Position numbers and translations under genes: made by a program. A DNA stretch of 64,000 nt from Microthrixaceae bacterium (GTDB taxonomy: Bacteria > Actinomycetota > Acidimicrobiia > Acidimicrobiales > Microtrichaceae): positions 186,001 to 250,000 of the forward strand of contig JAMLGM010000004.1 of NCBI GenBank assembly GCA_023957975.1. Direction: 5' to 3'. Position 1 is the stretch's first letter; every line of letters begins with the position of its first letter. The notes under the pieces were generated by a model. It was not told the origin of the DNA, ran no database searches, and worked only from the letters and a program-made list of their open reading frames with translations. Positions 44,495 to 52,177 of the stretch are shown in pieces.

Positions 44495-47400
44495 TCAGGA
44501 GTGCCGGAGCACCGAGCGACGCCACCCGCCGCGCAGAACCTCGACGAGGCACTCGACCCCGATCAGGCAGTAGGCCAGCATCGTCGGCCAGTGGGCGCGG
44601 TCGAAATGCCCGGCCCATCCGAACTCGAGCGGGTAGCCGTTGGCCGCCTGCTTCGCCGTGACATATGCCCCGGCGAGTCCGAGGAGCGCGATGGTTGCGA
44701 AGCGCAGCACCGTCCATCCGAGGTCGGTGCGAAGCGCCGCGAAGGTCGCCGCACCGACGACGAACCCCCACCAACCGCCGAGCAGGAACAATCCCAACGC
44801 CGTTGCCGCAAGGGACCACAAGGTGGCCGGCAACGCAGCGATGACCCGACCGTAGGCGTCGTTCCAGGCGATGAGGCTCGGTTGCAGCGGCGCAGGGTTT
44901 GAGCGACTTGGCGCCGGTGGCCGAAAGGCGAGTCCGATGCACAACAAGAGGCCGAACGCGCTCACGAACAGGCCGATCCACACCCGAGACTGGGGAGTCC
45001 AGACGAACTCGAAACGCAGGGTTTTTCCATGAAGTGCGGGGTCGATGTACCACGCGTTCGCAAACCCGTTCGCCAACATCTGTTGATCGGCGACCTCGCC
45101 GTTGATGCGCAGTTGCCACCCGGCGTTGTAGGACTGCCCGAGCACCAGCCAGAACGGTTCGGAGACATCGGCACGCGGTGTTGCAACGATGTGGACCGGA
45201 CTCTTTCGCGACACGGTGAGCGCCGGACCGGAGTCGCTCGTCGCCGTGGGGTCGACGCCGGAGGACAACACCAGGCGGTCGACGCTGAGCGCCCCCACCG
45301 CCGCCTCGGACGTCTCCACGATGGTCTCGCCCTCGGCCAAGGTGGCTACCGCGACAGCGCCGGCTCCTGAGGGGTCGCACGCGCTGAACCTCACGAGTTC
45401 GCCGCGCTCGGCCGACTCGAGCACGTCGGCGGGACGGGCACCGTCGGCGAAACCATCGGCGACCACCGCGAGCGCCGTGCCCCCGACCGAGACGAGATCG
45501 CTTCGGCAGGTCGCGAGTCCGGGAACGGTGGCGACGACGGCGCTACGCAGCTGGGTCGAACCGACCTCAGCGACCGATACCGCAAGGGTCGTGGGTGCCT
45601 TGCTGAGCCAGTCGGGGGAGGTGACCGACCGGAATTCGTCGATCACCAAACGGACGTCGCGTCCGGTGAACTCGACCGGATCGAAGGCCAGCCGCCGCAC
45701 CGTGCCTCGGGGGCCGTCCTCGGCTTCGGGCAGGCGTATCGGGGCAAGCGCGACTCCGTCGACTTCAAAGTGGACGACGGTCGGCACCGAATGGCGCCCA
45801 TCGGCGAGGACCGAGATGGAATTGACCGTCGCCGTCACCGGCTCGGCGGTCACAAATGACAGCCACTCGCCCGGTTGTGGGTTCAACGACGACTGCCAGG
45901 CGGTCGCCGCCCGGCCATCGAAGGCCTTCGATGCCCGCGAGGCGGCGTCGCCGCGCAGTCCACTCGAGGAATTCATCGTCGCACCACCGACACCGACGAG
46001 TTCGTCGATTCGTGCGTCGTCGGCGTCAGGATCCACCCGCATGGCACCCGAAACGGCGAACGTGCGCGCCGATTCCATGGTCGCCACCCGCACGAGGCGG
46101 GTCTCTTCGTCGCGTGCCCCGCTGTCGGCGGGAGCCGTGCGCCGCCGAAACACCCACGACAGGGCCAGGTCGTCCGAACGGCTCCCGAGGGCATCGAGGA
46201 GGTCGGTGGGCGGGCGGATCTGTTCGACGCTGGCAGGGATATCTCCGAGTCGAAGGGTGGAAAAGCCGACGCCGCTGAGATTGGCGAAGGTTCCACGTCC
46301 ATCCGCGTCGGTGGTGCGTACCGTGATGCGCAGCGTCGTGAACCGGCGATCGCCGAGGTCGATGATCTGGCCGACCCCACGGGAGTCCTCCGTGAGATCG
46401 ACGACCATCGGATCGGCGTCGTCGAAGGTCAACACCACCGAGGTGATCCAGCGATTGACGTCGCGGTGGGCCTGCACCAAAGTGAGCGACCCGGGAGCGG
46501 ACTCGTCCTCGAGGCGAAGGTCGATCCACTCGCCGATCACGTCCGAGAACGCTCCCACCTTCCAGGCGGTATCCGGATCGGCGTCGACGGCGTGAAACGC
46601 ACGATCGCCGGGGGTGAACGACAACGGATTGCCGTAGCCGGAGGCCACCGCACGGAGACCGCCGACCTGACGTGCAACGGTCTGCACGTCGGTGCCGCGG
46701 CCGCCGAAGAGGTCGAGTCGGTTATCCGCAGGGTCATCGATGGGGACTTCGTCGGCCAACTCGGTGTAGCCGTCGTTGTCCTTGGTCGTGCCCCAGCGGC
46801 GACCCGCCTTACGGTTCGTGTCGGTGATGATCAATTCGGCACCGGCCTCCGCGAGATCGTCGAGACGGTCGTCACCGCTCACGGTGCCCGAGTAGACCAA
46901 CAGGCGCGAGGGGTCGACCAACCCGGCCTCCGCCGCCGAGACGATGCCGTCGCCGTCGCCGGCGAGGACCTGTGGCCGGTCGGTCGGGGTGGTGTGCACG
47001 ATCGGGATCGATTGCTGGACCCCGTAGATGTCGACGTTGTAGGGGTCGGGGTCGTCGTCGGGAATCGACAGTTCGAGGTCGTCGAGGAGTGGCGATCCGG
47101 ATCCGGCGACGTTGGGTGCGTTCGATCCGAAATGGCGAACCCGACCGAACCCGACCGCTCGCGCCAACCAACGCTGCATGACCCGCGGCCGTGGTGTGCG
47201 GTACCGCTCGTATTCGAGGTCGTTGCGCACGACGAGGTCGCCGACGTTCATCAGACGCATCAACGGGGCCAACGAATCGGGGTCGAGGGTTCGGTTCTGT
47301 AGGGGGAGGTCGATGGCGTTGAGCAGATTCGCCGAGGCCTCCGAGCCGTATGGCACCAACTCGCGAGCGGCGAAATCGCGGTCGATCAACCCGGGGGTGA

Positions 47401-48832
47401 TCGGTTCGACGGTGCTTCCCCAGCGGTAGTTGGAAAAGTCGATTCCGGGGATCTCGAGGGCGCGGGTCTGTTGTTCCCCGCGGTCGAGGTGGGCTGCGGC
47501 CTCGGTCCAGTAACGCGGAACGTCGTTGGGGCGCTCCAGATACGGGTCGATCATGCGACCGAGAAAGAGCGGCGACAGGTTGGCCATCACCAACACGATG
47601 GCGACCGACGCGAACACGAGTCGGCGTTCGGGGCGAAGTCGGGAAAGCGCCGCGACCCCGGCCCCGAGAAACACCGCGAGCGCGAGGGCCAACAACGGAA
47701 TGGCACGGGGGGTCGAACGCAGGGTGAGTCCTGCACCGCTCGAGACAAAGGAGTTGAACAGCCGTCCATACAGCGAGGGTGCGTCGAGCGGATATGCGCC
47801 AACCGAGGCCACCAGACCCAGAACCGCCAGCCCGATGAAGAACACCCGATATCGAAAGCGGGTCCACAACACACTCGCCACCGCCAGGAGCGGCACGAGA
47901 TAGGACAAGGCGATGACCCAGGTGTTCTGGGTGTAGCTGTCGGCTGCTTTGAACCAGGGGCCGAACGAGTCGGTGCCGTAGAAAAACCAGTATCCGAGAG
48001 CGCGCGACACCTCGGTGGACGACGACGCATCCGACACCGTTTTATAGGTCTCGGTGAACTTCAATACGTCGATGCCGTACCCGCCTTGCACCATGAGGCC
48101 GACGACCCACCACAGCGATGTCGCCACCCCGAGTACGCCGACGCGCAACAGCGGAGGAATCGCCTGGCGGATACTCAATTCGCGTTCGACGAAGACCGCA
48201 TGCAGCACCCACAGCAGTGGACCGAACAGCACGAGGAACAGGCTGGTGGCGTTGATTCCGCCGGCGGCGAGCGCGACGAGGGCGAACATCGCCGGATACC
48301 GCCAGCCGGGCTGTCGCAGCGACTTGGCCGTGAAGGCCACCAGCCACGGCAGCGCGGTGAAGGGCAACAGAATCACCGAGTGCTTGTAGAAGTAATGCAA
48401 CAGGTACGGGCTGAGCGCGTAGGCGAAACAAGCGACCGTCACCCCGGGGCCGTCCCACGACAGGGTCTTCAGCAGGTACCGCACCCCCAACCCGGCCAAG
48501 AAGATGATCGAACCCAGCCAGATTCGCTGGGCGATCCAGTCTGGAATCCCCACCGCATCCATGAGCCAGTAGTAGGGGCCCATCGGAAACAAATACCCGA
48601 TGTTCTGGTGGGTGACCGTGCCGAAGGCGACCGACGAGTCCCACAGATAAACGGCTTTGGACAACAGGCGTCCGGGATCGAGATAGAGATAGGCCTTGGT
48701 ATCCGCTCCCAGCATGCCCCGATGGGTCAACAGCAACGGGACGTACGCGACGACGGCCAAAAGCACGTCGCCGAACGCGATCTGGGGCAAGGTGCGCGAG
48801 GCGCGAATTCGTGTGAGGGTCGAGCCGGGCAC
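44495..48832 (-). CDS. aftD: AftD-like alpha-(1->3)-arabinofuranosyltransferase, giant GT-C membrane enzyme
   Basis: 1445 residues from GTG 48832 (VPGSTLTRIRASR). The N-terminal third holds about a dozen helices with the GT-C/AftD pattern GADTKAYLYLDPGRLLSKAVYLWDSS, then QNIGYLFPMGPYYW. Residues about 480-1270 are extracytoplasmic and include two discoidin/carbohydrate-binding-like regions (VASGYGNPLSFTPGD...DTAWKVG; RASKAFDGRAATAWQSSLNPQPGEWLSF). Helices return at the C-terminus. In mycobacteria AftD (about 1400 aa) adds arabinofuranose from decaprenyl-phosphoarabinose to arabinogalactan and LAM. A homologue here implies a related arabinan or another polyprenyl-linked polymer. Confidence 0.88.
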   Translation of the reverse strand: MPGSTLTRIRASRTLPQIAFGDVLLAVVAYVPLLLTHRGMLGADTKAYLYLDPGRLLSKAVYLWDSSVAFGTVTHQNIGYLFPMGPYYWLMDAVGIPDWIAQRIWLGSIIFLAGLGVRYLLKTLSWDGPGVTVACFAYALSPYLLHYFYKHSVILLPFTALPWLVAFTAKSLRQPGWRYPAMFALVALAAGGINATSLFLVLFGPLLWVLHAVFVERELSIRQAIPPLLRVGVLGVATSLWWVVGLMVQGGYGIDVLKFTETYKTVSDASSSTEVSRALGYWFFYGTDSFGPWFKAADSYTQNTWVIALSYLVPLLAVASVLWTRFRYRVFFIGLAVLGLVASVGAYPLDAPSLYGRLFNSFVSSGAGLTLRSTPRAIPLLALALAVFLGAGVAALSRLRPERRLVFASVAIVLVMANLSPLFLGRMIDPYLERPNDVPRYWTEAAAHLDRGEQQTRALEIPGIDFSNYRWGSTVEPITPGLIDRDFAARELVPYGSEASANLLNAIDLPLQNRTLDPDSLAPLMRLMNVGDLVVRNDLEYERYRTPRPRVMQRWLARAVGFGRVRHFGSNAPNVAGSGSPLLDDLELSIPDDDPDPYNVDIYGVQQSIPIVHTTPTDRPQVLAGDGDGIVSAAEAGLVDPSRLLVYSGTVSGDDRLDDLAEAGAELIITDTNRKAGRRWGTTKDNDGYTELADEVPIDDPADNRLDLFGGRGTDVQTVARQVGGLRAVASGYGNPLSFTPGDRAFHAVDADPDTAWKVGAFSDVIGEWIDLRLEDESAPGSLTLVQAHRDVNRWITSVVLTFDDADPMVVDLTEDSRGVGQIIDLGDRRFTTLRITVRTTDADGRGTFANLSGVGFSTLRLGDIPASVEQIRPPTDLLDALGSRSDDLALSWVFRRRTAPADSGARDEETRLVRVATMESARTFAVSGAMRVDPDADDARIDELVGVGGATMNSSSGLRGDAASRASKAFDGRAATAWQSSLNPQPGEWLSFVTAEPVTATVNSISVLADGRHSVPTVVHFEVDGVALAPIRLPEAEDGPRGTVRRLAFDPVEFTGRDVRLVIDEFRSVTSPDWLSKAPTTLAVSVAEVGSTQLRSAVVATVPGLATCRSDLVSVGGTALAVVADGFADGARPADVLESAERGELVRFSACDPSGAGAVAVATLAEGETIVETSEAAVGALSVDRLVLSSGVDPTATSDSGPALTVSRKSPVHIVATPRADVSEPFWLVLGQSYNAGWQLRINGEVADQQMLANGFANAWYIDPALHGKTLRFEFVWTPQSRVWIGLFVSAFGLLLCIGLAFRPPAPSRSNPAPLQPSLIAWNDAYGRVIAALPATLWSLAATALGLFLLGGWWGFVVGAATFAALRTDLGWTVLRFATIALLGLAGAYVTAKQAANGYPLEFGWAGHFDRAHWPTMLAYCLIGVECLVEVLRGGWRRSVLRHS

Positions 48833-48871
48833 GGGCCAAAGGTAGTCGCGTCGAGCAGGTAGGTTCTGGTC

Positions 48872-50032
48872 GTGGTTGTGGAGTCCGTGGCGTCCGCCGC
48901 GCCGAAACGTCGGCGCTTCCCCTATGTCGTGTCCTTGGACGGAATCCGGGGGCTGATCACCATCCCGGTGATCCTGTTCCATTTCTCGATCACCGGAGAC
49001 ATGACCACCCTCGCCCCGGGTTCGTTCATCGGGCCGACGGCGTTCTTCACGTTGTCGGGCTTTTTGATCACCTCGCTGTTGATGGTCGAAAAGGACAATG
49101 ACGAACGCGTCGACTGGCTCGGGTTCTGGCGTCGGCGGTTCCGCCGCTTGTTGCCGGCCTCGATGACGGTGGTCCTGGTGGCGGTCGCGGCTCCGAAGGT
49201 CGTGGAGCGTGTGTGGGGGGAGGTGCGCACGATCGAGGCCCTAGCGGCGATCTTCAGCTTCAAGAACTGGCAGGACATCCATTTCGCCTCGAATGCCGAA
49301 ACTGGCATGCGCACGCTCGGGCCGCTGTCACCGTTCTGGTCGCTGTCGATCGAAGAGCAGTTCTACCTGGGGATGACGATCGTCATCGGATTGGCGATGT
49401 TCAGTGTCCACTGGCGCCGCTGGCTGGCCGCGGCGTTCGTGGTGGTCGGGGCGTACTCGGTGTGGTCGATGATCACGATCGAGTCGACCTTGAACCGCGA
49501 GTTCTTCGGCACCGACACCCGCGCCGCTGAGCTGGTGGTCGGCTGCCTGTTGGCGTTGGCGATCGACCGCTGGGGTTGGCCGAGTTCACCCCGATGGAGT
49601 TGGGTCGGCTGGGCGTCGCTCCTCGGCACGCTGTGGTTCTGGTCGACCGTGACCGAACACGACCGTTGGGTGTTGCGCGGCGGGCTGTCGGCGATGTCGC
49701 TGCTGACCGTCGGCCTGATTCTCGGCGCGGCACCGGGTACGGGTTGGTTCGCCACAGCGTTCTCGTGGCCCCCGTTGGTCGAGCTCGGCAAGATGAGTTA
49801 CGCGGTCTACGTCAGCCACTGGCCCGTCGCCCTCGCACTGCGCCCGGACAACGTCGGATTCGGCGGCTGGCCGCTGCTGGGCATCCGGATCCTCGCATCC
49901 TTCGCCGTGGCGTTTGCGCTCACGCGCTGGATCGAAACCCCGATTCGCACCCGCGCCAGGCTGCAAGGGGCACAGGGTCCGATCGCATTCGTTATCGTCC
50001 TCACGGCGATCGTCGTCCTCACCAGACTCTGA
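48872..50032 (+). CDS. Acyltransferase-3 (OafA-like) membrane O-acyltransferase
   Basis: 386 residues from GTG 48872 (GTG 48878 is possible). Ten or so helices with AT3 hallmarks: SLDGIRGLITIPVILFHFSI (His in TM1), GPTAFFTLSGFLITSLLMVEKD, FWRRRFRRLLPASM, SPFWSLSIEEQFYLGM, and the C-terminal MSYAVYVSHWPVAL. AT3 proteins acylate envelope sugars on the outer face. No SGNH domain is attached. It is divergent from aftD by 39 bases and so likely shares its control. Confidence 0.92.
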   Translation: MVVESVASAAPKRRRFPYVVSLDGIRGLITIPVILFHFSITGDMTTLAPGSFIGPTAFFTLSGFLITSLLMVEKDNDERVDWLGFWRRRFRRLLPASMTVVLVAVAAPKVVERVWGEVRTIEALAAIFSFKNWQDIHFASNAETGMRTLGPLSPFWSLSIEEQFYLGMTIVIGLAMFSVHWRRWLAAAFVVVGAYSVWSMITIESTLNREFFGTDTRAAELVVGCLLALAIDRWGWPSSPRWSWVGWASLLGTLWFWSTVTEHDRWVLRGGLSAMSLLTVGLILGAAPGTGWFATAFSWPPLVELGKMSYAVYVSHWPVALALRPDNVGFGGWPLLGIRILASFAVAFALTRWIETPIRTRARLQGAQGPIAFVIVLTAIVVLTRL

Positions 50033-50086
50033 CCGACACCGACACCGGCTCCGGGAACGCGACGGCGCAAGAGCGACGGCGCCGCC

Positions 50087-52147
50087 TCAGCCGTCGGGCG
50101 CGACGAGCCACAACGTCACCGACATGGCCCCGAGGCGGGTACCGAGTTCGAAGGCGCGTTCGAGGTCGTCGCGATCGGCGCCGTCGATCACGAGCCAGCC
50201 CTGCTGCCAAGCGTCGCGAATCGACGGAGCGCTGAAAAAGTACTGAGGATCGGGCGGGTCGGTTCGCAGCGACTCGACCAGGGCGAGTCCTTCCGCGTCG
50301 ACGATGTCGGCGTCGGCCCGAAAGTTCGCCCCGTCCGAGATCACCGGTGCGAGCGCGTCGACCAGGCGGTGGAATTCGTCGATCTCGCGGTCGGCAAGCT
50401 CCACGGGGGTGGCGAGTCGGAGGGCTCCGGGGTTGGATTCGAGGTCGTCGGTGGAGTCGAGACCTCCGCGCAGTATCAGCCGAAACTGCGTGTGGGGTGC
50501 CGAGTCGCTGGTGAGTCGTCCGCCGGTTTGTTGGTCGAGAATCGGGTCGGAAACGGCGACATCGATTCCGGCGGCATCGAGTTGGTCGATCAGCGCGGGA
50601 ATGACCCACAGTCCCGCCTGAAGGTGGCTCTGTTCGACGAAGACCGATCCTATCGGCCCGTCGTCGAACCGGGTCAGGGCCTCGATCGCCGCAGACGACA
50701 GCGGTCCTGCGAGGTCCTGGTACCGCTGGGGATTGGGCGACATCTCCTCGCCGATGGGAACCCCCGAAACGCCGGTGAGCACCATGACGCTCGCGGCGCC
50801 GAAGGCCAGCGGCCAGCGGCCACCGGTGGTCACCCGCCCGCCACGAGGGGCGGCGAGACGCTCGCTTCCGATGCGCACCGCCGAGGCGGCGAGCGCTCCG
50901 GTGAGGATGGCGCCGAGCGGCCAGACCCACCGGAAATACGGCAACGGAATTCCGATCCGCATCGGGTAGCGCAACGCCAGGACCGACCCGGCGACCACGG
51001 TCACCCCCACGATGCCGAAAAGCGTCGCGAGGAGACGACGATGGTTGCGACGGTGCGGCGAGGTGCTGTCGACGTCGACCGCGAGGTCGAGGTCATCGGC
51101 GGAACGGCTGAAGGCGACCGCGGCGATCGACAACACGGCCAGGGCACCCAGCCCGACGACGATGGCGACAGGGGAGGCTCGATCCGCGGGAAACACGGGG
51201 GCGAACCACCCGTCACGGCGAAAGACGCTGGGCGACAGCTTTGACACGAGCACCGCGCCCACATCGTGCACGCTCACCCGCTGGGCCCCCGCGTCTCGCG
51301 CGCTGAGCAGGCGGCCGAGGTTGCCGGTGCCAAAGAATTGATCGACGAGAAGCTGCGCATTGGCGACCGACAACGCGATCGCGGTGGCGGCCAGTTCGAC
51401 GCGCAACCGGCGGGAATCCCTACGCCACACGATCGCGGTTCCCGCCAACCCGGCAGCGAACGCGGCAGCGCCCGGAGCGATGAACGCGAGATGGCTCTGA
51501 ACGGCGACGGATGCGGCAAGTCCGGCAACCGCCAACGACCAACGATGGCCCTGGCACGCCGCCCACGCAGCGATCACCGCCAGGCCGAGGGGCCACATGG
51601 CGAAGTTGGGATTCCACGGATCCGCGAACATCGTGACCGACTGGGTGGCCAGCAACCCCGCCGAGACGACGAGGGACCACAGCTGTGCCCCACGTCCGGC
51701 GACGCGTCGCACGGTTGAGGAGATGAGCCCGATCGACGCTGCGGTGCAGACCGCCGCAGCGAGTGGTACCGAACCGGGGCCACCGATGAGTGTGATGGGG
51801 GCCATCAGGGTCAGTGGGAACGCCCCCGGATGGTTGTACGGCTCGGAGTTGTCGGTGCCGCCCGAGGACGCATTGTTCAGCAGGATCGGATCGCTCGACC
51901 CGACATGGCGGCTCCGGTACGACAAGAACGCGTTGTCTCCGACCGGAATCCATCCGCGGATCGACGCCGCCGCCCCCAGCCCGACGACCAGGGCGATCAA
52001 CACCACCATCGTCCATCGCACGGGGTCGAGGGTGCCCCGCCGGGCTCGACCGGGGCCATCGACCGCATCGAGCGCAAGCGAGCGATCGCTGCGCTCGACC
52101 GGTTCGTCCGGGGGGGAAGTCGGGTGCGGTCGGTCAGCGTCAGCCAT
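50087..52147 (-). CDS. Polytopic membrane protein, GT-C-like
   Basis: 686 residues from ATG 52147. One helix near residue 45 is followed by a loop with YRSRHVGSSDPILLNNASSGGTDNSEPYNHPG, then about ten helices up to residue ~470, and a soluble C-terminal domain of about 210 residues. This plan (acidic/His loop after TM1, multispanning body, extracytoplasmic tail) fits GT-C glycosyltransferases, but no family motif is certain. It is tail-to-tail with the AT3 gene at 48872 (54 bases) and head-to-head with the double AT3 gene. Confidence 0.65.
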   Translation of the reverse strand: MADADRPHPTSPPDEPVERSDRSLALDAVDGPGRARRGTLDPVRWTMVVLIALVVGLGAAASIRGWIPVGDNAFLSYRSRHVGSSDPILLNNASSGGTDNSEPYNHPGAFPLTLMAPITLIGGPGSVPLAAAVCTAASIGLISSTVRRVAGRGAQLWSLVVSAGLLATQSVTMFADPWNPNFAMWPLGLAVIAAWAACQGHRWSLAVAGLAASVAVQSHLAFIAPGAAAFAAGLAGTAIVWRRDSRRLRVELAATAIALSVANAQLLVDQFFGTGNLGRLLSARDAGAQRVSVHDVGAVLVSKLSPSVFRRDGWFAPVFPADRASPVAIVVGLGALAVLSIAAVAFSRSADDLDLAVDVDSTSPHRRNHRRLLATLFGIVGVTVVAGSVLALRYPMRIGIPLPYFRWVWPLGAILTGALAASAVRIGSERLAAPRGGRVTTGGRWPLAFGAASVMVLTGVSGVPIGEEMSPNPQRYQDLAGPLSSAAIEALTRFDDGPIGSVFVEQSHLQAGLWVIPALIDQLDAAGIDVAVSDPILDQQTGGRLTSDSAPHTQFRLILRGGLDSTDDLESNPGALRLATPVELADREIDEFHRLVDALAPVISDGANFRADADIVDAEGLALVESLRTDPPDPQYFFSAPSIRDAWQQGWLVIDGADRDDLERAFELGTRLGAMSVTLWLVAPDG

Positions 52148-52177
52148 CAGGTCCTCGAATTGGTCCACACTAGCGAT

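Noticed and set aside
51830..52177. Upstream extension of the double acyltransferase open frame
   Set aside because: It overlaps the divergent membrane-protein gene and is Arg/Asp-rich; the AT3 domain begins just after GTG 52178.
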